This document shows positions 9,291 to 17,335 of a stretch of DNA of 64,000 bases, piece after piece. Below the pieces are notes generated by a model. The model saw only the letters and a list, made by a program, of their open reading frames with translations, had not been told where the DNA came from and did no database searches. The stretch is from Paraflavitalea soli. GTDB taxonomy: Bacteria > Bacteroidota > Bacteroidia > Chitinophagales > Chitinophagaceae. Location: contig NZ_CP032157.1 in assembly GCF_003555545.1 (NCBI RefSeq), positions 872,546-936,545 of the forward strand, in the 5' to 3' direction. Each line of letters opens with the position of its first letter. The first letter of the stretch is position 1. Position numbers and translations under genes: made by a program.

Positions 9291-10217
9291 CTATTGTTCT
9301 ATTCTTACTTTAACGGGTTTGGTTCCATAGTACCAGGCATTGAGGGAATCCTTCAACCGGATGGTATCGGCTGGTGTGGCCGGTAAAACAATGCTGATGT
9401 TAAACGTAAGGGAATCGGTGGTTTCCAGTTTAATATCCTTGTTGAGCGGCAGCAGGAAGGCGTGACGCTTGAGCGCTCTTGCTTTTTTGGCCGTGGTCTC
9501 AAAAATGAATTTATAGCTGCCGGGGGGCAAGGTCGATGCGGTGGTCACAGGTGTGCTGTCGACCGGGGCTTTGGCAGTGGTGTCGGAAGCAGGCAGGGAG
9601 GTATCCTGTACCACCTGTTGGGGAGGGGTTGACAGTTCCTTGCCATTGTTGTTGTTGTACAATACATAACCGCCCCATACGATCACCGCAAGACCTATCA
9701 CTACGAGGGTGCCTATGAGCAGGCTTTTGCGCCGGGTATTGTGTGCTTCTATGCGGCTATAGCTTTCATCAAAAGCTGATTTCTTTTTATTGGAAGCGGC
9801 GGCAGGTCTTTCCGTTTCCCTGGGTTCGGAAATAACTTCCATGCGCTCCAGGCTGGGTTCACCGGCAATGAACTCATAAATGCCGAGCTTATTCTTATGG
9901 AGGGATCCTATGCCGTCAATATGGAAGGGCTTGCCAATGTTGAGCAACAGTTTGCCATCGGCCAGGTAAGATTCCAGGTCAGATTCTGCCAATGGCTTGA
10001 TCTTACCGGTATGTGCCCGTATATAATCGATCAGCGTGTCATCGGCTTTGGCGACAGGCTGTTGTTTAAACTGCACATATTTGAGGAATTCACGGAAGTT
10101 TTTATCATTCTGGTCGGGCACGGAAACTGCCGCGTCCAGCGAAAAGGAACCAATGGAGGGGAGGTTCAACTGCTTGTGTTGATAGAAATACTGCGCTAAA
10201 AGGATAGATAATTTCAA
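9291..10217 (-). CDS. Membrane-anchored protein with an N-terminal HU-like (CCDC81-type) domain
   Basis: The 308-residue protein starts with about 120 residues that fit the prokaryotic CCDC81/HU-like double domain: ILLAQYFYQHKQLNLPSIGSF reads like the HU beginning with a 'locus, threshold, glycine-phenylalanine' pattern, and a second similar module ends near FHIDGIGSLHKNKLGIYEF. One membrane helix follows (about residues 165-185, LLIGTLVVIGLAVIVWGGYVLY), then a Thr/Pro/Ser-rich linker and a C-terminal folded part of about 75 residues. A cytoplasmic DNA- or protein-binding head tethered to the inner membrane with an external tail is inferred. The start is TTG at 10217: no ATG exists between it and the in-frame stop upstream, and it begins exactly at the expected domain start. 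Confidence 0.72.
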   Translation of the reverse strand: MKLSILLAQYFYQHKQLNLPSIGSFSLDAAVSVPDQNDKNFREFLKYVQFKQQPVAKADDTLIDYIRAHTGKIKPLAESDLESYLADGKLLLNIGKPFHIDGIGSLHKNKLGIYEFIAGEPSLERMEVISEPRETERPAAASNKKKSAFDESYSRIEAHNTRRKSLLIGTLVVIGLAVIVWGGYVLYNNNNGKELSTPPQQVVQDTSLPASDTTAKAPVDSTPVTTASTLPPGSYKFIFETTAKKARALKRHAFLLPLNKDIKLETTDSLTFNISIVLPATPADTIRLKDSLNAWYYGTKPVKVRIEQ

Positions 10218-10344
10218 GGTATTGCAGATTTAGCACAAGTTAATCATAAATTATTGGTCTGCAAGTAATATGCGGGCTGGTATGGGATTTTTGCAAGACC
10301 TTTGCAGCAGAAAAAGCCTTTTATGCCATGTCTAAATTCCTCAT

Positions 10345-10680
10345 ATGCTAAGTGAACGGGAGAAGCAGTTTATGCAATATTGGGAGGCCAACCGGGACCG
10401 TGAAAACCGGTGGCAGCAACAGTTGCTGGCAGGTATTCCCATGGGACTTTTATTTTCCCTGCCCGTTTTAGCCATCATTTTTACGGGCAAACTCTGGTAC
10501 CAGCGCGCCGATATGGCCATGAACGCGATGGCCAGCCCCTATGTTTTGATAGTTGCAGTGTTTGTAATTACGGTTTTTGTTTCTATCTTTTACAAGCGAC
10601 ACCAGTGGGATATGAAAGAACAGCAATACCGGCAGCTGAAAGCCCGGGAAGAACTAGAGGCAAAAGAGGGAGATGCCTGA
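10345..10680 (+). CDS. Small membrane protein of unknown function, two helices
   Basis: The 111-residue protein begins with a charged helix (residues 1-28, many Glu, Arg, Gln). Two membrane helices follow, about 29-48 (GIPMGLLFSLPVLAIIFTG) and 65-83 (YVLIVAVFVITVFVSIFY), and then a charged C-terminal helix rich in Lys, Gln and Glu. This pattern is common in small Bacteroidota inner-membrane proteins, but I do not recognise a named family. It is divergent from the HU-like gene (127 bases) and 61 bases upstream of the FKBP gene on the same strand, so the two may be co-transcribed. Confidence 0.72.
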   Translation: MLSEREKQFMQYWEANRDRENRWQQQLLAGIPMGLLFSLPVLAIIFTGKLWYQRADMAMNAMASPYVLIVAVFVITVFVSIFYKRHQWDMKEQQYRQLKAREELEAKEGDA

Positions 10681-10741
10681 GTGCAGCTATCCGCCTGATC
10701 CCACTGTCTTTTAACCAAACTATCACTGCAAAAAACAATCC

Positions 10742-11224
10742 ATGCGGAAAATAGCCTTGTGCCTGTTTTGTGTAGCACTCCTGCTGGCCAATTGTTTTAA
10801 GGATAAGAATGATTGTGTGCCACGGGATATTACAGCACCGGGTACGGAGCAAAAGGCCGTGGCGGATTACCTGGCAGCCAATGGGATCAATGCTACCAAG
10901 CATTCCAGCGGCGTTTATTACCAGGTCATACAGGAAGGCACGGGCATTAATCCGGCTATTTGTTCTTCCATCAAAGTGGGGTTTACGGGCAAACTGACCA
11001 ACGGCACAGAGGTGGAGCGGGATGACCATATGGTACTTAACCTGAAATTAATGCTGGAAGGCTGGCGCATTGCACTTCCGCTGATCAAGGCCGGCGGCAA
11101 AATAAAGATCTGGATACCTCCTTCCCTGGCCTATGGTCGCGATGGCAAGAAAGTAGGGAATACAGAGGTGGTTCCCCCCAATTCCATCTTGTTCTACGAT
11201 ATTACTTTATACGAAGTCCTGTAG
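10742..11224 (+). CDS. FKBP-type peptidyl-prolyl isomerase lipoprotein
   Basis: The 160-residue protein is a lipoprotein precursor: short n-region, hydrophobic stretch and Cys18 in LLANC. The residue before the Cys is Asn, which is off-consensus. From about residue 55 it carries one FKBP domain: GVYYQVIQEGTG, SIKVGFTGKLTNGTEVE, LEGWRIALPLIKAGGKIKIW, IPPSLAYG and the end NSILFYDITLYEVL. Members assist folding of exported proteins by cis-trans isomerization of prolyl bonds; the lipid anchor would place it at the periplasmic face of a membrane. Several aromatic active-site positions are changed relative to FKBP12 (for example no FDSS motif), so activity may be low. Confidence 0.9.
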   Translation: MRKIALCLFCVALLLANCFKDKNDCVPRDITAPGTEQKAVADYLAANGINATKHSSGVYYQVIQEGTGINPAICSSIKVGFTGKLTNGTEVERDDHMVLNLKLMLEGWRIALPLIKAGGKIKIWIPPSLAYGRDGKKVGNTEVVPPNSILFYDITLYEVL

Positions 11225-11337
11225 AAAAGCTGCGAGCTATGAGCTGCGAGCAACGAGCCTTTGAGCCCCGACTGTTAACTAAAGGCTAACTACTGGCACC
11301 TTAATACTAACAGCTATTAGCTAACGGCTTTTCTTCC
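11225..11337. repeat. Low-complexity intergenic words (GCTGCGAGC- and GCTAAC-type)
   Basis: The gap between the FKBP gene and the serine dehydratase promoter holds overlapping short repeats: GCTGCGAGCTATGAGCTGCGAGC at about 11229-11251, and GCTAAC/TAACAGC/TTAGCTAAC words at about 11272-11328. They have no coding potential. Confidence 0.5.
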
Positions 11338-11345
11338 TACCTTTG
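11338..11345 (+). promoter_or_regulatory. Candidate minus-7 promoter box TACCTTTG
   Basis: A perfect match to the Bacteroidota sigma-A consensus TAnnTTTG lies directly before the serine dehydratase gene. It overlaps the first possible TTG codon (11343-11345) of that frame, which argues that translation starts further downstream. Confidence 0.6.
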
Positions 11346-11360
11346 CCAAAATATAATTCC

Positions 11361-12791
11361 TTGCCGCACGAAGCTATTTCTGTATTCGACATGTTTAAGA
11401 TAGGAGTGGGGCCCTCCAGTTCGCATACACTTGGTCCCTGGAGAGCAGCTCAACGGTTTTTACAATCCCTGGAAGATAAAGGTCAGCTGTTTAATGTGGC
11501 AGCGGTACGTGTATTGCTTTATGGCTCCCTGGCCAAAACAGGGAAAGGCCATGGTACGGACATTGCGGTACTACTGGGCCTGAGTGGTGATGATCCGGTA
11601 ACCTTCGATGTGCACCTGATCGATGCCAAAATGGAGGATATCAAGACCATGAAGAAGCTGCTGCTGCATGGTAAACATGAAATAGACTTCGATCCGGCTG
11701 AAGATATCGAATTCCTCATGACGGAATCTTTGCCTTATCACCCCAATGCGCTGACCTTCCTGGCTGCTTTTCACAATGGTGATTCGGTAGCAGAAACCTG
11801 GTATTCGATAGGGGGGGGATTTGTAAAGAGAGAAGAGGAAAAGGTGGCGGGCGGTGCTGCTGCCGTGCAGTTGCCATTTCCCATTGATAAAGCGGATGAC
11901 CTGCTGCATTGGTGCCGCAAAACGGGCCTTAGCATCAGTGAAGTGGTCATGGAAAATGAGCATAGCTGGCGCCCGGAACAGGACACGCGGCTAGGTATGT
12001 TGAACATCTGGCGGGTGATGAAAGAATGCATCTTTCGTGGCTGCAATACCCGGGGTATGCTGCCCGGTGGACTGAATGTAACACGCCGCGCCGCCGATCT
12101 CAATACAAAGCTGCTGGAAGGAAGATCCTATACGGATTATGATACCTGGCTGCAGGCCATTCGTGATGGAGGGCATCATTTTAAATATACGCTCGATTGG
12201 GTAAGTTGTTTTGCCCTGGCAGTAAATGAAGAAAATGCTTCTTTCGGGCGTGTGGTCACAGCACCTACCAATGGCGCAGCAGGGGTAATACCGGCGGTAC
12301 TTCAATACTATGTAGCTTTTTGTGATGGTTACAAGGAAGATAAAATACTCCAGTTCATGCTCACGGCTGCTGAAATAGGCAGCATCTTTAAAAAGGGAGC
12401 CACCATTTCTGCGGCGATGGGAGGTTGCCAGGCAGAGATCGGGGTATCTTCTGCTATGGCGGCGGCTGGTTTGACAGAAGCGATGGGCGGCACACAACGC
12501 CAGGCGCTGATGGCTGCCGAAATTGCCATGGAGCACCACCTGGGACTTACCTGCGATCCCATCGGCGGACTGGTTCAAATACCTTGCATCGAACGCAATA
12601 CCATGGGAGCTATCAAAGCGATCACGGCCTCGCAACTGGCACTTCAAAGTACACCCGATTTTGCCAAAGTATCCCTGGACAATGTGATCAAAACAATGTG
12701 GGATACGGCTAAGGACATGAGCTTTAAATACAAGGAAACGGCGGAAGGTGGATTGGCGGTGCATATTCCGATCAGTTTGCCGGAATGTTGA
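11361..12791 (+). CDS. sdaA: L-serine dehydratase (L-serine ammonia-lyase), single-chain iron-sulfur type
   Basis: The enzyme converts L-serine to pyruvate and ammonia. It fuses the beta domain (start of the mature sequence [20 protein letters not shown], a signature of the family) and the alpha domain with the [4Fe-4S] ligands. The cysteines are seen in [16 protein letters not shown] and IPCIERN. The alpha part also has the conserved [14 protein letters not shown]. The length (about 476 residues) is normal for this type. The longest frame begins at a TTG at 11343, but that codon lies inside the minus-7 box. I therefore prefer the next TTG at 11361 ([10 protein letters not shown]), which starts 10 residues before the conserved MFKIG segment. 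An ATG at 11391 would remove conserved residues. Confidence 0.92.
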   Translation: MPHEAISVFDMFKIGVGPSSSHTLGPWRAAQRFLQSLEDKGQLFNVAAVRVLLYGSLAKTGKGHGTDIAVLLGLSGDDPVTFDVHLIDAKMEDIKTMKKLLLHGKHEIDFDPAEDIEFLMTESLPYHPNALTFLAAFHNGDSVAETWYSIGGGFVKREEEKVAGGAAAVQLPFPIDKADDLLHWCRKTGLSISEVVMENEHSWRPEQDTRLGMLNIWRVMKECIFRGCNTRGMLPGGLNVTRRAADLNTKLLEGRSYTDYDTWLQAIRDGGHHFKYTLDWVSCFALAVNEENASFGRVVTAPTNGAAGVIPAVLQYYVAFCDGYKEDKILQFMLTAAEIGSIFKKGATISAAMGGCQAEIGVSSAMAAAGLTEAMGGTQRQALMAAEIAMEHHLGLTCDPIGGLVQIPCIERNTMGAIKAITASQLALQSTPDFAKVSLDNVIKTMWDTAKDMSFKYKETAEGGLAVHIPISLPEC

Positions 12792-12830
12792 GGTCGGCAA
12801 TCGGCAATCGTGAATCGGTAATCGGCAATA
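12792..12830. repeat. Dispersed intergenic repeat, TCGGCAATCGG-type
   Basis: The run is built from the words GTCGGCAATCGGCAATCG and TGAATCGGTAATCGGCAATA. The same words occur at 25358-25387 and, inverted, at 25460-25487, all in gene-free DNA next to gene ends. It is a short repeat family of unknown role. Confidence 0.7.
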
Positions 12831-12874
12831 CGTTTGCTTCGGATCATTTGCTTCGATAGCGGATTTCTCCCTGC

Positions 12875-12958
12875 GGTCGAAATGACAAGGGGTGTGGTTG
12901 AAATAACAAGGAGTGAGGTTGAAATGGCAAGGAGTGAGGTTGAAATGACAAGGAAGGG
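12875..12958. repeat. Four tandem copies of a 21-bp unit
   Basis: Units start at 12875, 12896, 12917 and 12938, each reading close to GGTTGAAATGACAAGGAGTGA, with 1-5 differences between copies. The first copy is preceded by GCGGATTTCTCCCTGC. The array lies between serine dehydratase and the methyltransferase gene and is not coding on the plus strand. Confidence 0.85.
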
Positions 12959-13016
12959 TGATTCCTGAATGCAACCTGCAATTTGCGTAAATTTAGTGTA
13001 CTAACATTTGCGTCAT

Positions 13017-13892
13017 ATGTCCGGAGAACGTGACTTCAATACCATCAGCCCTTCTGCGGGCGCTTTGCTCATGATGAAAGCGCTGACGGATATTCCCTTT
13101 GCCAGGGACACTGCCGCGATGGTAGGCGATCTGGAAGCCTTTATGCAATCGGCCCGGGAAAAACGTTCCCGGGTATTATTAGGCCGTGTCATCCACTTTG
13201 AAAACCGGTACAAGACGATCGACCTGGCGCTGGCTGATATCAATCCTCAAAATATACTGGAATTGTCTTCCGGTTTTTCCTGCCGGGGTCTCTACATGGT
13301 GTTGCATAAAAAGGTAACCTATATCGATACGGACCTTCCTGAATTCATCAGCAATAAAAATAACCTGGTCAACAGGTTGATCCAGGAAAAAGATCTTCAC
13401 GCGTTGCAGGGAAAGCTGTATATAGAACCGCTCAATGCGATGGATGAAGAACAGTTTGATAAGGTGGCCGGGCTATTGCCGGCAGGACCGGTAACGATCG
13501 TCAATGAAGGATTGCTGGTGTACCTGGATACGGCTGAAAAGAGACAGCTTTGCGCTACCATCCACCGCCTGTTGAAGGAGCGGGGCGGTTATTGGGTTAC
13601 GGGCGATGTATATATCAAAAGAGATATGAGCCGGTTGCTGGATCATCCGCAGGAAGCTTTTGATGAGCACCTCACGCAGTTCCTGAAAGAACACCGGATA
13701 GAGGAAAATAAGTTTGAAAATTATGAGGAGGCTGAAGCGTTTTTTACCAGTTGCCATTTTGCCATCCGGCGCCGCATAGATATTGATTATTCCTCGTTGA
13801 GCTCGCTTGGCCTCATTAGCCGGACGGTAGCGGAAAGCGAGGTGCGGGAATGGATGCAGGGACGTGAAACCTGGGTGCTGGAACCAATATAA
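13017..13892 (+). CDS. SAM-dependent methyltransferase of the LCMT/PPM1-like family
   Basis: The 291-residue protein fits the leucine carboxyl methyltransferase-like class I fold. The SAM-binding start is NILELSSGFSCRGLYM (motif I with a Glu-Leu-Ser-Ser-Gly core), followed by VTYIDTDLPEFISNKNNLV (acidic end of strand 2) and TIVNEGLLVYLD (motif IV region). Members methylate carboxyl or hydroxyl groups of proteins or natural products; the target here is unknown. The longest frame starts at TTG 13008, but the ATG at 13017 (M-S-G-E-R) is preferred. The next gene begins 27 bases after its stop on the same strand. An AT-rich hairpin (13890-13912) overlaps the stop codon. Confidence 0.85.
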   Translation: MSGERDFNTISPSAGALLMMKALTDIPFARDTAAMVGDLEAFMQSAREKRSRVLLGRVIHFENRYKTIDLALADINPQNILELSSGFSCRGLYMVLHKKVTYIDTDLPEFISNKNNLVNRLIQEKDLHALQGKLYIEPLNAMDEEQFDKVAGLLPAGPVTIVNEGLLVYLDTAEKRQLCATIHRLLKERGGYWVTGDVYIKRDMSRLLDHPQEAFDEHLTQFLKEHRIEENKFENYEEAEAFFTSCHFAIRRRIDIDYSSLSSLGLISRTVAESEVREWMQGRETWVLEPI

Positions 13893-13919
13893 TGACGTTT
13901 TTTACGTTATTAAAAGGCT

Positions 13920-14288
13920 ATGGAGAAAGTACCCAACCCGGACATTCAGATAAGAACCCTTCACAGTAAGGCCTCCCGATTGGTGGAGTCCCGCTATACC
14001 GACGAATATATTCTGGAGGAGCTTTGCCGCGAAGGCATCAGTATCGATTATGCCAGGGCCATACTCACTTTTGCGCACAGCGATTGCGCGTCGAAAAAAG
14101 AGGCGCAGGTTAAGCTCACTACAGGATTGGCCCTTATAATGGGCAGTGTCTTATTCATTATTACTTCTTACCGCTTTGTACAGCAAACAGGGATGGGCAT
14201 GTTGCTGATCGAATGGGGCATTGTAATAGCAGGTATTATGAGGCTCTTCAAATCCTACGGCCTGTTCAAGCGCCTTGGTTACCGATGA
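13920..14288 (+). CDS. Small membrane protein of unknown function
   Basis: The 122-residue protein has an N-terminal soluble part of about 65 residues with several helices. The segment SRYTDEYILEELCREGISIDYARAIL resembles the helix pairs of RecX/UBA-like modules, though not strongly enough for a call. Two membrane helices follow (about residues 67-86 and 93-110) and a basic end (KSYGLFKRLGYR). I do not recognise a named family. It probably shares a transcript with the methyltransferase gene and is convergent to mqnE 22 bases downstream. Confidence 0.7.
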   Translation: MEKVPNPDIQIRTLHSKASRLVESRYTDEYILEELCREGISIDYARAILTFAHSDCASKKEAQVKLTTGLALIMGSVLFIITSYRFVQQTGMGMLLIEWGIVIAGIMRLFKSYGLFKRLGYR

Positions 14289-14310
14289 TCAATTGCCATC
14301 TTATCCCAAC

Positions 14311-15480
14311 TTAATTCAACAGCGGATTTACTTCAATCTCCTTGATGTCGATCTCTGAATAATCCCTCAATTCATGGTAGAGTGTGTCGCGCTCAACGGG
14401 CTGGCGTTTTACCTGCTTAATGAGCGTTACCAGTTGGGCCGTGCTCATGGCAGGAGTTTGCTCTTCGGAGCCAGCCATGGAGTATATTTTGGTAGAATCG
14501 TCGATGGTGCCGTCAATATCATTCACCCCAAACGAAAGAGTCAATTGAGCACTTTGTCTTCCCAGCATGGGCCAATAGGCTTTCAGGTGCTGGAAATTAT
14601 CCATATACAGTCTGGCAATGGCATACATGCGCATGTCTTCAATAATGGAAGATTCTGACACATTGCTCATCTCGTTCTGCTTGTTGCGGAACTTGAGAGG
14701 GATGAAGGTATTGAAGCCACCGGTCTTATCCTGCAGCTGGCGCAGGCGTTCCATATGGTCTACGCGGTGCCAGTATTTTTCAATGTGTCCGTACAGCATG
14801 GTCGCATTGGTATGCATACCCAGGTTGTGGGCTACTTCATGGATCTTAAGCCAGCCATCACCATCTACTTTATCATCGCATATCTGCTGACGTATTTCGG
14901 GATGAAAGATCTCCGCGCCGCCGCCAGGTAAAGAATCCAGTCCGGCTTCATGTAAGTAAGCCATTCCTTCTTCCACGCTTTTCTTCGCTTTGCGGAACAT
15001 GTAATCCAGTTCTACGGGTGTAAAGCCTTTGATGTGCAGGTCCGGGCGATGGGCTTTGATCTTGCGCAGCAGGTCGGCAAAGAATTCCAACGTAAGTTTG
15101 GGGTGCACGCCGCCTACAATATGGACCTCAGTTACGGGCTTGCCATCATATCCTTTTACAATATTGAGCATTTGATCGGTCGTCAGTTCCCAGCCTTCTT
15201 CGCGGTGGGCGTACAGACGGGAGTAGGAGCAGAACTTACAGGCAAACACACATACATTGGTGGGCTCTATATGGAAGTTGCGGTTGAAATAGGTTTTATT
15301 ACCATGCAGGCGTTCGCGTACAAAATTGGCCAGGGCGCCCACAAAGGGGGCATCGGCCCTTTCAAACAGCAATACACCGTCTTCGGGGGTAATGCGTTCG
15401 CGGGCAATGATCTTTTGGGCGATTGTGCGGAGGGCCGCATCGGGTTGGGCGGCAATAACCTGCTGGATTGAGATACTCAT
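14311..15480 (-). CDS. mqnE: Aminofutalosine synthase MqnE (radical SAM)
   Basis: The 389-residue protein is a radical SAM enzyme of the futalosine route to menaquinone. MqnE joins the enolpyruvyl ether of 3-[(1-carboxyvinyl)oxy]benzoate to SAM to give aminofutalosine. The [4Fe-4S] cysteines are Cys77, Cys81 and Cys84 (CVFACKFC), preceded by HIEPTNVC. MqnE-type signposts are GLDSLPGGGAEIFHPEIR, CDDKVDGDGWLKIHEVAHNLGM and NATMLYGHIEKYWHRVDHM; the NATMLYGH form and the long N-terminus favour MqnE over its paralog MqnC. No other menaquinone gene is in view, as is usual for the scattered futalosine genes. ATG start, with a good minus-7 box 33 bases upstream. Confidence 0.93.
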   Translation of the reverse strand: MSISIQQVIAAQPDAALRTIAQKIIARERITPEDGVLLFERADAPFVGALANFVRERLHGNKTYFNRNFHIEPTNVCVFACKFCSYSRLYAHREEGWELTTDQMLNIVKGYDGKPVTEVHIVGGVHPKLTLEFFADLLRKIKAHRPDLHIKGFTPVELDYMFRKAKKSVEEGMAYLHEAGLDSLPGGGAEIFHPEIRQQICDDKVDGDGWLKIHEVAHNLGMHTNATMLYGHIEKYWHRVDHMERLRQLQDKTGGFNTFIPLKFRNKQNEMSNVSESSIIEDMRMYAIARLYMDNFQHLKAYWPMLGRQSAQLTLSFGVNDIDGTIDDSTKIYSMAGSEEQTPAMSTAQLVTLIKQVKRQPVERDTLYHELRDYSEIDIKEIEVNPLLN

Positions 15481-15512
15481 AGTTTTCAGATGCCTTTACG
15501 GTGAGTGGTATG

Positions 15513-15520
15513 CAAAGTTA
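15513..15520 (-). promoter_or_regulatory. Candidate minus-7 promoter box TAACTTTG of mqnE
   Basis: Reading on the minus strand, TAACTTTG is a full match to the TAnnTTTG consensus, 32 bases before the mqnE ATG. No clear TTG element is seen at the expected minus-33 distance. Confidence 0.55.
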
Positions 15521-15577
15521 CACTACGGCACTAACAATCAGTGGGATAATATTGTTTGAAAGGACTGCAAAATACCC

Positions 15578-17227
15578 TTACATCAGGGCCCCGGCAATAC
15601 AGCCGCACATGAGGCAGGCGATGGTGCCGCCTATAAGGGCTTTTACGCCCAATTCTGTGAGGTTTTTGCGCTGGTTGGGGGCCAATTGGCTAATACCCCC
15701 GATCTGGATGCCAATGGACGCAAAATTGGCAAATCCGCAAAGGGCATAAGTGGCGATCAGCAGGGATTTAGGATCCTGGATCACGTTGCCGGCTTTCATC
15801 TGTCCCAGGGAAATATAGGCTACAAACTCATTCAGGATGGTTTTTTCGCCCAATAACTGCCCGATGGGCACCATATCGGCGCTTGGCACACCGATGAGCC
15901 AGGCCACGGGAGAAAAGATATAACCCAATATCATTTGCAGGGATAATTCCTGGTATCGTCCGCCTGTGGAGACGGCTATTTCTTCATTCAGGTGGGTAAT
16001 GCCACCTACCCATCCCATCAGTCCATTTACCACATACATCAGGGCTGTAAATACAATGAGCATGGCACCTACATTCACGGCCAGTTTCAACCCATCGGTA
16101 GTACCCAGGGACAAGGCATCGAGAAAGTTGTCTCCCAGCTTTTCTTTGGGCACGGTGAGGTCTTTGGATACCATGTGCTCGTCTGTTTGCGGGAAGAGTA
16201 TTTTAGAACAAACGATAGCGGCGGGTGCACTCATGATGGACTGACTCAGCATATGAAGTGCAAAGTAGTGTTGTTGATCGATATCGGTACCTCCCAGGAA
16301 ACCTACATAGGCTGCCAGTACACTGCCAGCTGTATTGGCCATGCCACCCACCATGATACAGAGTATCTCGGAGCGGGTCATTTTGTCGAGGTAGGGACGG
16401 ATCATCAGGGGGGCTTCGGTTTGGCCCAGGAAGATATTGGCTGCAGTAGAGAGGCTTTCGGCACCTGAGATCTTCAATTTATTGAGCAGGTAAGCAAACA
16501 CATATACGACTACCTGCAGTACGCCCAGGTAATACAAAATAGAAGACAGGGCAGCAAAGAAAATAATATTGGGCAACACCTGGATGGCAAATACATAAGC
16601 CCAGCTTTGGTTGGCGTCGGCCAGGTTGCCAAACATGAACTCCGTCCCTTTGTGGCTGATATTGATCAGGGATACAAATACATTGGACACGGACTGCAGG
16701 ATGATCTTAAAGATTTGTGGATCACAAACCTGGGTGTACACAGCAGCAGTGAGGATCACGCAGGAGAGCAGGATGGACCATTTCATCAACTCCCCATACT
16801 TTTTACCGATCCTGAAGATCAATATGAGCAGGGCTATACAGCTCAGGAAAATGGAGAGGCTGGACCATTTACCAAACAGGCTGGGGGCCAGGATGAGGCC
16901 TACTACCAGGATAACCTGCCAGATGAGCACGAGCAGCAGGTTGGTGGTATCATAGGCAATATGATTGCCTTCGACCTTATTCCGGACGCGGTTGAATTTA
17001 TTAAAGATGGTGTAGGCGAGAATGGCACCAAACAAAAGCCAGAAAACAGGCTGGCCAAAGACGGTAGTATGCAATACGCCCATGGCAAACATTACCTGGG
17101 CAAAAAGTCCCATACCCACCAGTTTCCAGTTGATGGCCCGCCGGTTGTTGCTCAACACGTAACAGACGAGGATCAGGAAGGACATTCCCAGGGCGCCGCG
17201 GGAAAGATTGACCAGGATGGGATTCAT
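15578..17227 (-). CDS. Concentrative nucleoside transporter (NupC/CNT family)
   Basis: The 549-residue membrane protein imports nucleosides with Na+ or H+. It carries the CNT signposts LGQTEAPLMIRPYLDKMTRSEI (the substrate and ion site segment), MVGGMANTAGSVLAAYVGFLG, LLGEKTILNEFVAYISLG, and an end rich in glycine in the last helix. It has about 130 residues more than E. coli NupC at the N-terminus, with additional helices, which is common in Bacteroidota members. The gene lies between mqnE and the FAM171-like lipoprotein genes, all on the minus strand, with a terminator just upstream that separates it from them. ATG start. Confidence 0.9.
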   Translation of the reverse strand: MNPILVNLSRGALGMSFLILVCYVLSNNRRAINWKLVGMGLFAQVMFAMGVLHTTVFGQPVFWLLFGAILAYTIFNKFNRVRNKVEGNHIAYDTTNLLLVLIWQVILVVGLILAPSLFGKWSSLSIFLSCIALLILIFRIGKKYGELMKWSILLSCVILTAAVYTQVCDPQIFKIILQSVSNVFVSLINISHKGTEFMFGNLADANQSWAYVFAIQVLPNIIFFAALSSILYYLGVLQVVVYVFAYLLNKLKISGAESLSTAANIFLGQTEAPLMIRPYLDKMTRSEILCIMVGGMANTAGSVLAAYVGFLGGTDIDQQHYFALHMLSQSIMSAPAAIVCSKILFPQTDEHMVSKDLTVPKEKLGDNFLDALSLGTTDGLKLAVNVGAMLIVFTALMYVVNGLMGWVGGITHLNEEIAVSTGGRYQELSLQMILGYIFSPVAWLIGVPSADMVPIGQLLGEKTILNEFVAYISLGQMKAGNVIQDPKSLLIATYALCGFANFASIGIQIGGISQLAPNQRKNLTELGVKALIGGTIACLMCGCIAGALM

Positions 17228-17281
17228 GCCTTAGTTTGGTTAAATGAAAAGATTGGGCAATATAAGGATAAATCGCATAAA

Positions 17282-17322
17282 AAGGGGTATTGCAAAGCTT
17301 GGCAGCGTTTGCAATACCCCTT
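17282..17322 (-). terminator. Intrinsic terminator with a perfect 15-bp stem
   Basis: Arms 17282-17296 and 17308-17322 are perfect reverse complements (AAGGGGTATTGCAAA and its partner) with an 11-base loop. On the minus strand the stem runs into TTTTT. It ends the transcript of the lipoprotein gene that stops at 17336. Confidence 0.9.
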
Positions 17323-17335
17323 CAATAAATACTGG

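Noticed and set aside
12875-12958. Possible CRISPR array
   Set aside because: The copies are directly adjacent 21-bp units with no spacers.
11991-12974. 327-codon minus-strand frame with CHFNLTP repeats
   Set aside because: It is antisense to sdaA for most of its length, and the peptide repeats are only the translation of the 21-bp tandem DNA repeat.
13890-13912. Terminator between the methyltransferase gene and the next gene
   Set aside because: The hairpin is AT-rich with a T5 loop but has no T run after it, and the next gene starts 8 bases later.
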